A DNA stretch of 64,000 nucleotides from UBA1563 sp037440065 (GTDB lineage Bacteria; Bacteroidota; Ignavibacteria; Ignavibacteriales; Ignavibacteriaceae), in the NCBI GenBank assembly GCA_037440065.1, contig JBBIUV010000019.1:1-64000 (forward strand), written 5' to 3'. Positions 25,593 through 34,656 of the stretch are shown here, piece after piece. Below the pieces are notes generated by a model, which worked only from the letters and a program-made list of their open reading frames with translations, made no database searches and was not told the DNA's origin. The first letter of the stretch is position 1. The number at the start of each line of letters is the position of its first letter. The translations under genes and the position numbers were made by a program.

Positions 25593-25925
25593 ATGAACAT
25601 TCAAATTTTCGGAACAAAGAAATGTAGAGAAACGCAGAAAGCTGAACGCTACTTTAAAGAAAGAAGAATTCTCTATCACTTTCGTGACCTTACCGAAAAG
25701 GGGATTAGCAGAGGCGAATTAGCAAACATTTCTTCCGTAATTCCGCTTGAGGAATTGATTGACAGCGATGGAAAGCAATTTGAAAAACGAAATCTAAAAT
25801 TCATGAAGTTTGATATTGAAGAAGAATTATTGAACGATCCTCTTCTCCTTAAAACTCCGGTTGTAAGAAACGGCAGACAAGTTACCGTTGGGAACAAACC
25901 GGAAGTTTGGAAAACATGGGCGTGA
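25593..25925 (+). CDS. ArsC/Spx-like thioredoxin-fold protein
   Basis: A 110-residue thioredoxin-fold protein related to arsenate reductase ArsC and Spx. A single Cys lies in GTKKCRETQKAERYF, followed by ERRI and the C-terminal LKTPVVRNGRQVTVG segment that is typical of ArsC-like proteins. Start ATG at 25593 is set by GAGG 5-6 nt upstream. It might be an arsenate reductase or a glutaredoxin-like reductase; no arsenic genes flank it. It overlaps the following lipoprotein gene by 10 nt. Confidence 0.78.
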   Translation: MNIQIFGTKKCRETQKAERYFKERRILYHFRDLTEKGISRGELANISSVIPLEELIDSDGKQFEKRNLKFMKFDIEEELLNDPLLLKTPVVRNGRQVTVGNKPEVWKTWA

Positions 25926-27244
25926 AGAAACAACTCCTCTCTTTTATACTGATAAGTCTTGTACTGCTAAGCTCCGGCTGTAAGAAAAATCCAACAGAAC
26001 CGGAGAAAATTCCAACACTACCCACACCCCCTTCTCTTGAGTTGAGTGTTGATGGCGTTTCTTGTACCGAAGCCTGGATAAAAGTGAAGAAACTGAACGA
26101 TACCACTTTTCTTCCTATCTCCGTTAAGATAAACGAAAAAGAATTCTTCCATGGTTTTCTTGCGGCAGTGGATACGGTTTTGTTTGTTGAGAGCCTTATC
26201 CCCAACACAACTTACACAGTAAAAGGAATTATCCTTGATACTCTGCAAACCGCAGAAGAACTTAAAGTTACAACCCTACCAACTACCAGCCACAATTTTA
26301 CCTGGCAAACCTTTACCTTTGGTGAGCATAGCAGCAGCGTGCTTAACGATGTTGCTATAATAGACGAAAACAACATTTGGGCGGTGGGGGAGATTTATAT
26401 GAAAGATACTCTCGGGAATACAGACCCTAACTTTTATAATTTAGTAAAATGGAATGGTTCAGAATGGAAACCGGAAAGAATTTATTTTATAAATAGCCAA
26501 GGTCAATCCTTTCTCGCTCCTATGAAATCAATTTTTGCTTTTAATCCAACTGATATATTAATTGGATTGGATCAAATCATAAAATGGAATGGAAATAAGT
26601 ATCAGTCGATTGAAATACCAAATGCAATTTTTCATAGTTGGATAAACAAATTGTGGGGTAGGAGCAGCAACAATTTGTATGTTGTAGGCGACATGGGCAA
26701 TATCGCGCACTACGACGGAAAGAGCTGGCAAAAGATAGAAAGTGGAACCGACTTGGATTTTTATGATATTTGGGGAAGCTATGACCCTACAACAAACAAA
26801 TCAGAAATACTCACTGTTGCCCGAACAGTTTATGATGATACAAAACAACAAATTGTCCGGATCAAGAACGATAACACGATTGAGGCATTCCAATTTCCAA
26901 GTGATTCAAAAAGAATTTCTTCTATGTGGTTTCAGTCAACAAAAAGTAAAAAATATTTCTGTGGTGATGGTTTATTAACTTATAATTCAGCAACCGGGAC
27001 GTGGAAAAAAGAAAAGCCTTGGCCTTATTCATATTCAGTGAGAGTGAGGGGAACAGCAGAAAACGATGTTTATAGTGTAGGAATTTACGGTTTTACTACA
27101 CACTATAATGGGGTTGATTGGAAAATATTAACTAATTTTCTAGGCAATGCTGTTTTGGGATCAATAGCAATTAAAAATGATTTAGTAGTAATTACAGGTT
27201 TCGTTGGAAGCAAAGCATATCTAGCTTTTGGAAGACATAATTAA
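25916..27244 (+). CDS. Propeller-like Cys-lipoprotein
   Basis: A lipoprotein of about 442 residues with lipobox LSSGC near residue 20, then a fibronectin-like segment with Thr/Pro-rich linker. A region of repeated units follows, such as NNIWAVGEI, NNLYVVGDMGNIAHYDGKSW and ENDVYSVGIYGFTTHYNG, that looks like a beta-propeller. Surface-exposed binding or scaffolding is likely; no catalytic motif is seen. Start: ATG at 25916 (GTG at 25922 is possible). Neighbours give no functional link. Confidence 0.7.
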   Translation: MGVKKQLLSFILISLVLLSSGCKKNPTEPEKIPTLPTPPSLELSVDGVSCTEAWIKVKKLNDTTFLPISVKINEKEFFHGFLAAVDTVLFVESLIPNTTYTVKGIILDTLQTAEELKVTTLPTTSHNFTWQTFTFGEHSSSVLNDVAIIDENNIWAVGEIYMKDTLGNTDPNFYNLVKWNGSEWKPERIYFINSQGQSFLAPMKSIFAFNPTDILIGLDQIIKWNGNKYQSIEIPNAIFHSWINKLWGRSSNNLYVVGDMGNIAHYDGKSWQKIESGTDLDFYDIWGSYDPTTNKSEILTVARTVYDDTKQQIVRIKNDNTIEAFQFPSDSKRISSMWFQSTKSKKYFCGDGLLTYNSATGTWKKEKPWPYSYSVRVRGTAENDVYSVGIYGFTTHYNGVDWKILTNFLGNAVLGSIAIKNDLVVITGFVGSKAYLAFGRHN

Positions 27245-27355
27245 ATAAAGGAGTAAAACCATTAAAAAATGGTTCCCAACCCGGTCAGGGATATAATCTC
27301 GGTAGAAATATAAGTACTGTCACCCAAAGTTCTGTAAGAATGAAATGGCTTAAAC

Positions 27356-27388
27356 AAAAAAGGGCAGCCATTGCGGCTGCCCTTTTTA
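27356..27388. terminator. Strong bidirectional terminator
   Basis: AGGGCAGCC / GGCTGCCCT stem (27361-27369 with 27375-27383), 5-nt loop, A-run before and T-run after. It ends the lipoprotein transcript on the plus strand and glnA on the minus strand. Confidence 0.9.
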
Positions 27389-27413
27389 TCTATCACTAGA
27401 TCGGGGAAATTAA

Positions 27414-28841
27414 TTAAACATCATAGTACAAAGTAAATTCGTACGGATGCGGTTGAAGCGCCATCGGTTTAATTTCTTTATCGGTTTTGTATTTTATCCA
27501 TGTTTCAATAACATCTTCGGTAAATACATCGCCTTTAAGTAAATAATCGTGATCTTTTCTTAAACACTCCAAAGCAGCGTCTAGACTTCCAGGAGTTGAC
27601 GGAACATTTTTAAGTTCCTCCGGTTCCATATCGTAAATATCTTTTTCAAGCGGTTCACCCGGATCGATACGGTTGATAATTCCATCCAAACCGGCCATCA
27701 TAATAGCGGAGAAAGCAAGGTACGGATTTGTTGAAGGATCAGGGCAGCGGAATTCAACACGTTTTGCCTTTGGACTATTAGAGTACATCGGAATTCTGAT
27801 TGAAGCGCTTCTATTTCTCTGTGAGTACGCTAAGTTAACAGGAGCTTCAAATCCCGGAACAAGTCTCTTGTAAGAATTTGTAGTCGGGTTTGTAATAGCC
27901 AACAAAGAAGGAGCGTGTTTTAAGATACCGCCGATATAATAAAGTGCCATTTCACTTAAGCCCGCATATCCGTTACCGGCAAAAAGCGGTTTTCCTTTTT
28001 TCCATAAACTTGAGTGAACGTGCATACCGCTTCCGTTATCTCCAAAAATCGGTTTAGGCATAAACGTAACGGTTTTGTTATTCTTTCTTGCGGTGTTCTT
28101 AACAATATATTTGAACATCAACAATTGATCGGCTGCTAAAACTAAAGATTGAAAACGGGCGTCGATTTCACATTGTCCGCCGCTGGCAACTTCGTGATGC
28201 TGGGCTTCAATATCAAGTCCGGCGTTCATTAAATTAATAACCATTTCGTTTCTAAGATCAACCAGCGAATCGGTTGGAGCTACAGGGAAATAACCTTCTT
28301 TGTAACGCGGTTTGTATCCAAGGTTCGGACCTTCATCGCGTCCGCTGTTCCATTTACCTTCAACAGAATCAACAAAATAAAAACTGCTGTTCTGTGAAGA
28401 ATCAAAACGGACATCATCAAAAACGAAAAATTCTGCTTCAGGTCCAAAATACGCAGTATCGGCAATCCCAGTTGATTGTAAATAAGCCTGAGCTTTTTGC
28501 GCAATGTTTCTTGGGCAACGTGAATATTTTTCTTTTGTTGCCGGCTCGTACACATCGCAAGTTAAACTTATTGTCGGCGCTGTAACAAACGGATCAAGCC
28601 ACATGGTGTTTGGATCCGGAATAATTAACATGTCGCTTTCATTAATTGATTTCCAACCGCGGATGGAAGAACCGTCAAATCCGTAACCGTCTTCAAAAGA
28701 ATCGGCACTGAATTGAGAAACCGGAAAAGTAATGTGTTGCCATTGTCCCGGCATATCCATGAATTTCATATCCACAAATTGTATCTTATTGTCTTTAACA
28801 AATTTGAGGACTTTGTCTATTGCAGACATTTCCTTAGCCAT
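27414..28841 (-). CDS. glnA: Type I glutamine synthetase
   Basis: A 475-residue GSI that makes glutamine from glutamate, ammonia and ATP. Conserved blocks include DGSSIRGW, the metal-binding GPEAEFFVFD, the ATP-site KPIFGDNGSGMHVH, and NRSASIRIP. The region IYDMEPEE matches the adenylylation-site tyrosine loop of GSI-beta enzymes, so control by GlnE is possible; glnE was not seen here. It is 55 nt downstream of an Lrp/AsnC regulator on the same strand. Confidence 0.97.
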   Translation of the reverse strand: MAKEMSAIDKVLKFVKDNKIQFVDMKFMDMPGQWQHITFPVSQFSADSFEDGYGFDGSSIRGWKSINESDMLIIPDPNTMWLDPFVTAPTISLTCDVYEPATKEKYSRCPRNIAQKAQAYLQSTGIADTAYFGPEAEFFVFDDVRFDSSQNSSFYFVDSVEGKWNSGRDEGPNLGYKPRYKEGYFPVAPTDSLVDLRNEMVINLMNAGLDIEAQHHEVASGGQCEIDARFQSLVLAADQLLMFKYIVKNTARKNNKTVTFMPKPIFGDNGSGMHVHSSLWKKGKPLFAGNGYAGLSEMALYYIGGILKHAPSLLAITNPTTNSYKRLVPGFEAPVNLAYSQRNRSASIRIPMYSNSPKAKRVEFRCPDPSTNPYLAFSAIMMAGLDGIINRIDPGEPLEKDIYDMEPEELKNVPSTPGSLDAALECLRKDHDYLLKGDVFTEDVIETWIKYKTDKEIKPMALQPHPYEFTLYYDV

Positions 28842-28896
28842 AACTAACCTCTTTATTTATTTTTTATTGTTTGTTTTTCTTACTTTTTTAACTTAT

Positions 28897-29346
28897 CTAT
28901 TTCAGTGAAATTTTAGTTGATTCTTTAATTGATGAAAGCACAAAAAAAGTTTTGGTGCTTACTACTCCGGGCCACGATTGTATTTCCGCGAGAAGTTTCT
29001 CCAGCGCTTCGGTGTTCTTTGCGATTACTTTTAGAATATGAGAGCCTTCGCCGAGGATTGAATGACACTCTAGCACATCGGGATGCTGTTCTACTTTTGA
29101 TCCCAAAATTTTATAATGTTTTGAAGAATCCATCACCAAAAGAATGAACGCCATAATATCATAACCGAACGCTTTCCGGTTAATCTTCGTATAATAACCT
29201 TCAATAATTTTCTTTCCTTCAAGTTTGTGAAGTCTTTCACTAACAGAAGGAATTGACATGCTCACCGCTTCGGCAAGTTGATTTCGTTTTGTTCTACCTT
29301 GTTCTTGAAGAAGCTCAAGGATTTTAATATCTAAGTTATCTATCAT
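28897..29346 (-). CDS. Lrp/AsnC family transcriptional regulator
   Basis: A 149-residue regulator. An N-terminal winged HTH (about 5-55, SIPSVSERLHKLEGKKII) is followed by a C-terminal RAM/ACT-like ligand domain (about 65-140, including the conserved VLECHSILGEGSHILKV). Such proteins sense amino acids. Its place directly before glnA and the shared promoter suggest control of glutamine synthesis and of itself. Confidence 0.92.
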   Translation of the reverse strand: MIDNLDIKILELLQEQGRTKRNQLAEAVSMSIPSVSERLHKLEGKKIIEGYYTKINRKAFGYDIMAFILLVMDSSKHYKILGSKVEQHPDVLECHSILGEGSHILKVIAKNTEALEKLLAEIQSWPGVVSTKTFFVLSSIKESTKISLK

Positions 29347-29387
29347 GCCGTGCCTAATTTTTTTAGGAAAAATTATATTATTGGTTG

Positions 29388-29420
29388 CAAATATAAGATA
29401 TTATTCAGATAAGAGGCAAA
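29388..29420 (-). promoter_or_regulatory. Bacteroidota-type promoter for lrp-glnA
   Basis: On the minus strand TTTG (29420-29417) is followed after 21 nt by TATATTTG (29395-29388), a full match to TTTG-N19/21-TAnnTTTG. The lrp start is 41 nt downstream. Confidence 0.65.
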
Positions 29421-29580
29421 TAAAAAAGAAGATTTTATAGAATATTTATTGAAAGATTTCGGTTTTTAATTAGCAAAAGGAGAAAAATTCTATTTTTTCC
29501 CGCCGGATTCTTCAATCAAATACAAAAATTGAGAAAATAAACCGTTGATCGGTTTATGAATATTCGGTAAGCATGGTTGG

Positions 29581-29730
29581 TTATCTTGTTGTGTTCCCCT
29601 TTTCGTTAATAACTTGTTTTTCTTTCTTCCGGTTGTACGTTTTTTTTGATTCAATTACCTTTGGAGGTTTTTGCGGAAGCGGTACTCGTTTTTTCTTTTT
29701 CTTTACTGATATTTTTACTTTTTCGGTCAT
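29581..29730 (-). CDS. 49-residue lysine-rich basic protein
   Basis: A short frame, ATG at 29730 to TAA at 29581, directly after the DUF5989 gene (7-nt gap). About a third of the residues are Lys or Arg, with the motif KKRVPLPQKPPKV in the first half. It continues the four-gene downstream part of the carbamoyltransferase operon. Composition suggests nucleic-acid or acidic-partner binding, but no family is assigned. It could be a chance frame; the tight spacing and coding-like motif argue for a gene. Confidence 0.5.
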   Translation of the reverse strand: MTEKVKISVKKKKKRVPLPQKPPKVIESKKTYNRKKEKQVINEKGNTTR

Positions 29731-29737
29731 AATTCTA

Positions 29738-29896
29738 TCAGAAGATCGCATAGATAAACGGAGCCAAGGCCGAACCTTGTGTTAAAATGATAAGTCCGCC
29801 GAGAAGGATAAGAAAAAATAAAATCGGCGCAAGCCACCATTTTTTACGGACTTTTAAAAAGTCCCACAACTCAGATAAAATTGAAAGTTTGCTCAT
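29738..29896 (-). CDS. DUF5989 family small membrane protein
   Basis: A 52-residue protein with one transmembrane helix (about 21-40) after a basic amphipathic start (SELWDFLKVRKKWWLAP) and ending in TQGSALAPFIYAIF, the family pattern of DUF5989. These small proteins are found next to SxtJ and NodU/SxtI-type carbamoyltransferases, exactly as here. It starts 8 nt after sxtJ. Probably an inner-membrane accessory subunit; no function is known. Confidence 0.85.
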   Translation of the reverse strand: MSKLSILSELWDFLKVRKKWWLAPILFFLILLGGLIILTQGSALAPFIYAIF

Positions 29897-29904
29897 TGAT
29901 TTTC

Positions 29905-30321
29905 CTAAAATTGTTTTTCGTATCGAGATTTATCAAAAGTTATCGGGGAACGTTTCTGCCAGTAACTTGCTACCGATTTCTCGATTTTCAAATCTAAAAA
30001 TTTCTTACCGGTAAATTTATAAAGAAAATTTATGGGAGTTAAGACAAAATAAAAAAGAAGACTTAAAATCACTCTTGTTGAAAAGAATCCAAGAACAACG
30101 CTTAATCCCATCCATAATTTATAAATCCACTTTAGCGATTTTGGAAGTGTTAAACCGAGGAACATAAAAAGAAATCCCAAGCCGCTGAAAATCAGTTTAT
30201 GCTTTGCATTTAAGATGATCGAGATTATTCCCACTACGGTTAACAGCCCTCCGATGGTTAACCCAAATTTTCTTAACTCAGCCGGAGTTGATTTGATTTG
30301 TTTAAATTCTTCTTTAATCAA
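29905..30321 (-). CDS. sxtJ: SxtJ-like inner-membrane protein
   Basis: A 138-residue membrane protein of the SxtJ family with about three to four helices (roughly 20-40, 44-60, 70-105). I choose TTG at 30321, which overlaps the carbamoyltransferase by 8 nt, has AAGGA 8 nt upstream and gives the family-typical start MIKEEFKQIKSTPAELRKFG. An ATG at 30351 is possible. SxtJ accompanies carbamoyltransferase SxtI in saxitoxin-type clusters and in many bacteria without toxins. Its role is unknown, perhaps anchoring the enzyme to the membrane. Confidence 0.8.
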   Translation of the reverse strand: MIKEEFKQIKSTPAELRKFGLTIGGLLTVVGIISIILNAKHKLIFSGLGFLFMFLGLTLPKSLKWIYKLWMGLSVVLGFFSTRVILSLLFYFVLTPINFLYKFTGKKFLDLKIEKSVASYWQKRSPITFDKSRYEKQF

Positions 30322-32143
30322 GTTGAAATTCCTTCTTCCAATCAACATCATTTTCTAGTTGCTTTTGCTCTGCTTTATTTAGCAGAAAATTACCAAGAAC
30401 AAGATAATCAATATCTGTACGCATGAAACAGCGGTAAGCGTCTTGCGGTGTGCAGACAATTGGTTCGCCGCGGACGTTAAAGGAAGTATTCACAACAACA
30501 GCGTAACCGGTCTGATTTTCAAACTCAGAAATTAATTTGTGGTAGCGTGGATTGGTTTCTTTCTGAACAGTTTGAATGCGCGCAGAATAATCGATGTGTG
30601 TTACTGCCGGAATATCGGAACGCAAAATGTTCAGCTTATCAATTCCGAAAAGTTTCTTTTGTCCTTCTGTCATTTCCTTCTGACGTTCTGTTCTTACATC
30701 AGCAACAAGCAGCATATAAGGACTTTCACGATCCAACTCGAAATAATCCAAAACTTTTTCCGAAAGAACCGAAGGAGCAAATGGGCGGAATCCTTCTCTA
30801 AATTTTATTTTGATGTTCATTGTTGCCTGCATTTTTGCGGAGCGGGCATCGCCAATAATAGAACGGTTGCCAAGCGCACGGGGACCAAATTCCATTCTGC
30901 CCTGGAACCATCCAATAACTTTTTCTTCTGCAAGCAATGAAGCTGTTTCTGAATAAAGTATCTCATCACTTAATTGCTTAAAAGGAATTTCTTTTTCAGC
31001 TAACCATTTTTTAATTTCTTCGTTTGTAAATTCAGGCCCGAGATATGCACCGTTCATCTCGTCGGCAATTTCATTTACATTTCTTTCATTTCCAAGATAT
31101 TGATACCATGCCGTTAAAGCCGCTCCCAGAGCGCCTCCGGCATCACCGGCTGCCGGTTGAATCCAAATGTTTTCAAAAACATTTTCACGTAAAAGTTTTC
31201 CGTTTGCAACACAATTAAGAGCAACCCCACCTGCAAGACAAAGATTTTTTTGTCCTGTTTCTTTGCGAACATGTTTCGCCATCCGCAGCATAACTTCTTC
31301 TGTTACTTCTTGAACTGAGCGGGCGAGATCCATTTCTTTTTGCGTCAGTTTTGATTCCGGTTTTCTCGGCGCTCCATCAAAGAGTTTATGGAATTTTTCA
31401 TTTGTCATCGTAAGTCCAGCACAGTAGTTAAAATATTCCATATTCATCTTAAAAGAACCGTCTTCTTTTAAGTCGATCAATTCGGAATAAATTTTATCAA
31501 CATATTTTGGTTCGCCGTAAGGAGCCAAACCCATCACTTTATATTCGCCGGAATTTACTTTGAATCCGGTGTAATAAGTAAATGCGGAATAAAGTAGACC
31601 TATTGAATGTGGGAAATGAATGTCGGAATGAATTTGAATTTTATTTCCGCTGCCGACACCAAAACTTGAGGTTGTCCACTCACCAACGCCGTCCATTGTA
31701 AGAAACGCGGCTTCGTGAAACGGTGATGGATAAAAGGCAGAAGCAGCATGCGATTCGTGATGTTCCGGGAAAAGAATTTTTCCTTCGAATCCAAGTTCCT
31801 TCTTAATAAATTCTTTCATCCACAATTTTTCTTTTATCCAGAGCGGCATTGCTTTGATGAAAGATTTTATTCCAACCGGCGCAAAACTGAGATAGGATTC
31901 TAGCAAACGTTCAAATTTTAAGAAAGGTTTGTCGTAAAAAACCACGTAAGATAAATCTTGCCCGGTAATCCCTGCATGTTTCAAACAATAATTAATTGAA
32001 TGCGTTGGGAAAGCATGATCACCTTTTTTGCGCGTGAATCTTTCCTCTTGCACAGCGGCAAGTATCTCGCCATCTTTTAGCAAACAAGCGGCGCTATCGT
32101 GGTAGAAAGCAGAAATTCCGAGAATATAAATCGGCAATGTCAA
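30314..32143 (-). CDS. NodU/CmcH/SxtI-type carbamoyltransferase
   Basis: A 609-residue carbamoyltransferase that uses carbamoyl phosphate and ATP to O-carbamoylate an alcohol. The N-terminal Kae1-like domain (ILGISAFYHDSAA, EHHESHAASAFYPSPF, AGGVALNCVANGK) and C-terminal YrdC-like domain (RMEFGPRALGNRSI, VNTSFNVRGEP) are complete. The start is TTG at 32143, 32 nt after glgP. Lying in a sugar-nucleotide operon, it may carbamoylate a surface glycan or a glycosylated product. SxtJ and DUF5989 follow. Confidence 0.9.
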   Translation of the reverse strand: MTLPIYILGISAFYHDSAACLLKDGEILAAVQEERFTRKKGDHAFPTHSINYCLKHAGITGQDLSYVVFYDKPFLKFERLLESYLSFAPVGIKSFIKAMPLWIKEKLWMKEFIKKELGFEGKILFPEHHESHAASAFYPSPFHEAAFLTMDGVGEWTTSSFGVGSGNKIQIHSDIHFPHSIGLLYSAFTYYTGFKVNSGEYKVMGLAPYGEPKYVDKIYSELIDLKEDGSFKMNMEYFNYCAGLTMTNEKFHKLFDGAPRKPESKLTQKEMDLARSVQEVTEEVMLRMAKHVRKETGQKNLCLAGGVALNCVANGKLLRENVFENIWIQPAAGDAGGALGAALTAWYQYLGNERNVNEIADEMNGAYLGPEFTNEEIKKWLAEKEIPFKQLSDEILYSETASLLAEEKVIGWFQGRMEFGPRALGNRSIIGDARSAKMQATMNIKIKFREGFRPFAPSVLSEKVLDYFELDRESPYMLLVADVRTERQKEMTEGQKKLFGIDKLNILRSDIPAVTHIDYSARIQTVQKETNPRYHKLISEFENQTGYAVVVNTSFNVRGEPIVCTPQDAYRCFMRTDIDYLVLGNFLLNKAEQKQLENDVDWKKEFQLD

Positions 32144-32175
32144 TTCTCAATTCTGTAAAGCAAATAATTTATCAT

Positions 32176-34656
32176 TTATGCTTCATCAATCTTAACCGGT
32201 TTTACATCCCAAATCAGATCAGCATATTCTTGAATTGAGCGATCACTTGAAAATTTGCTCATTCGTGCAACGTTGATCAATGCTTTTTTGTACCATTCAT
32301 CTTTGTTCTTGTAAAGTGCGCTAACTTTGGCTTGTATTTTTATATACGATTGATAATCAGCCAGCAGACAATAATAATCTACATTTAGTAATTCGTCAAC
32401 AAGCGGTTGAAAAAGTCCCGGCTCAAAAATGCTGAAGTGATTATTTTGGATCATATCGATCACCCGCTTAAGCTCAGGAATATTTTCGTAATAATCGCGC
32501 GGACGGTAACCATTGGATTTCAATTTGAGCACTTCATCTGCCAGCATCCCGAAGATAAAAATATTATCATCGCCGACTTCTTCACGCATTTCAACGTTTG
32601 CACCATCCATCGTGCCGATCGTTAAAGCGCCGTTAAGTGCAAACTTCATATTGCCCGTTCCGGAGGCTTCCAATCCGGCAGTTGATATTTGTTCTGAAAG
32701 ATCGGTTGCCGGAATAATTTTTTCTGCAAGTGAAACAGAATAATTTTTCAGAAAAATAATTTTCAACTTATCTTTTATGGCGTGATCGTTATTAATAACG
32801 TTTGCTACATTATTGATAAGCTTTATGACCAGCTTTGCCTGGAAATATGCTGGCGCTGCTTTACCGGCAAAGATAACCGTACGCGGAACAAAAGCTGCTC
32901 GCGGATTGTCTTTGATTTTGTTGTACATCGTAATTACGTGTAGAACATTTAATAGCTGGCGTTTGTACTCGTGAAATCTTTTTACGTGTACATCGAACAT
33001 TGAGTCGGGATTAATTTTAACTTGATGTTCTTTCTCGATGTACTCAATTAAAAATTTCTTATTTAACCATTTTGCTTCTTTAAAAACTTCCATAAACTGT
33101 TTGTCATTTATCAGTTTCTCAAGTTTTTTAATTTGAGAAAGATCTTTTACCCAGCCATCACCGATATGTTCTGAAATTGCTTCCGACAAATATGGGTTAG
33201 CGATCTTCAACCAGCGGCGAGGAGTAATTCCGTTAGTTACATTCTTAAACTTTTCCGGGAACATTGCAAAAAAGTGGGGGAAAATATTATTTTTGAGAAT
33301 GTTTGTGTGAAGCGCTGCAACTCCATTAATTGAATGACAACAAACGATGGCAAGATTTGCCATCCGGATTTTTTTGTCTTCACCTTCGCGTACAATTGAA
33401 AGTTTTGAAATTATTTCGGGATCGGTGGTGTACTGTTCCTGAACATAATTTAGGAAGCGGGCATTAATTTCATAAATTATTTGTAGGTGTCTCGGCAGAA
33501 GTGATTCCATAATTTTTACAGACCATTCTTCTAAGGCTTCAGGCACAACGGTGTGATTGGTGTAAGCAAAAGTGTTTGTGGTAATGTCCCAAGCGTAGTC
33601 CCAGCTCAATCCTTCCTGATCCATCAGAATCCGCATCAGTTCTGGAATTGCAATTACAGGATGCGTATCATTTAATTGAATTGCTGTTTTTTCTGCAAAG
33701 AGATCGAAATCGGAATGACGGTATTTATATTTTCTGATAATATCCTGCAGTGTTGCCGAACTAAAAAAGTATTGTTGTTTGAGTCGTAGGAATTTTCCTT
33801 TGACCATCGTATCGTTCGGGTAAAGAACTTTTGAAATGTTTTCAGATTCATTTTTCTTCTGAACCGACGCGACATAATTTCCGGCGTTAAACTCTTTAAA
33901 GCTGAATTCGTGAGTTGCCTTTGCCTGCCACAACCGCAAATTATTTACAGTGTTCGTTCTGAATCCTGGAATGGGAACATCGTAAGCAACTGCAAGAATA
34001 TCTTCAGTGTTTTTCCATTCAAATTTCATCTGCCCGTCAGGTTGTTTTTGCATTTCAACGTTTCCGTAAAAACGGATACGGTAAGAAAGTTCACGGCGAA
34101 GAATTTCCCACGGATTTCCGTAACTCAACCAGTTATCGGGTTTTTCAACTTGATACCCGTTTTCTATATCTTGTTCAAAAATTCCATACTCATAACGGAT
34201 ACCATAGCCGAATGCCGGTAATTCAAGCGTTGCCATGGAATCTAAAAAACATGCAGCAAGTCTTCCCAAACCGCCGTTACCAAGCGCCATATCGTGTTCT
34301 TGATCTCTCGCTTCTTCCAAATGATAACCGGCATCTTTAATAATTTTATCACTCTCCTCGTAATAATCCATATTGATGAGAGCGTTGCCGAGAAGTCTTC
34401 CCATTAAAAATTCAAGCGACAAATAATAAACGCGCTTAACATCATCAACGTTATATTTGTGCATGGTGCGCAGCCACTTTCTAACTAGACGGTCGCGGAC
34501 AGACATGGAGATAGAATAATAAACATCGTCCTGCGTGGCGGAAAGTTTGTCTTTCACTAGAATAAATTCAAGATGTTCCGCAAATTGATTTGACAACGAA
34601 TAACTTTCAAGTTGTTCTTTGTCGGTAAAAAATATTGATGAATCTTTCAGGCTCAT
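32176..34656 (-). CDS. glgP: Glycogen phosphorylase
   Basis: An 826-residue alpha-glucan phosphorylase releasing glucose-1-phosphate from glycogen. The PLP-binding segment EASGTGNMKFALNGALTIGT and the downstream DGANVEM are intact, and the N-terminal YYLSLEFLMGRLLGN is standard. It overlaps rfbC by 4 nt (ATGA) and GGAGG of its ribosome-binding site lies in the last codons of rfbC. Glucose-1-phosphate from this enzyme is the substrate of the RfbA encoded two genes upstream, which makes the pairing meaningful. Confidence 0.96.
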   Translation of the reverse strand: MSLKDSSIFFTDKEQLESYSLSNQFAEHLEFILVKDKLSATQDDVYYSISMSVRDRLVRKWLRTMHKYNVDDVKRVYYLSLEFLMGRLLGNALINMDYYEESDKIIKDAGYHLEEARDQEHDMALGNGGLGRLAACFLDSMATLELPAFGYGIRYEYGIFEQDIENGYQVEKPDNWLSYGNPWEILRRELSYRIRFYGNVEMQKQPDGQMKFEWKNTEDILAVAYDVPIPGFRTNTVNNLRLWQAKATHEFSFKEFNAGNYVASVQKKNESENISKVLYPNDTMVKGKFLRLKQQYFFSSATLQDIIRKYKYRHSDFDLFAEKTAIQLNDTHPVIAIPELMRILMDQEGLSWDYAWDITTNTFAYTNHTVVPEALEEWSVKIMESLLPRHLQIIYEINARFLNYVQEQYTTDPEIISKLSIVREGEDKKIRMANLAIVCCHSINGVAALHTNILKNNIFPHFFAMFPEKFKNVTNGITPRRWLKIANPYLSEAISEHIGDGWVKDLSQIKKLEKLINDKQFMEVFKEAKWLNKKFLIEYIEKEHQVKINPDSMFDVHVKRFHEYKRQLLNVLHVITMYNKIKDNPRAAFVPRTVIFAGKAAPAYFQAKLVIKLINNVANVINNDHAIKDKLKIIFLKNYSVSLAEKIIPATDLSEQISTAGLEASGTGNMKFALNGALTIGTMDGANVEMREEVGDDNIFIFGMLADEVLKLKSNGYRPRDYYENIPELKRVIDMIQNNHFSIFEPGLFQPLVDELLNVDYYCLLADYQSYIKIQAKVSALYKNKDEWYKKALINVARMSKFSSDRSIQEYADLIWDVKPVKIDEA

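Noticed and set aside
29573..29785. Plus-strand 70-codon frame
   Set aside because: It is antisense to the DUF5989 and basic-protein genes, is dominated by Phe/Ser/Thr from an A-rich complement, and matches no family.
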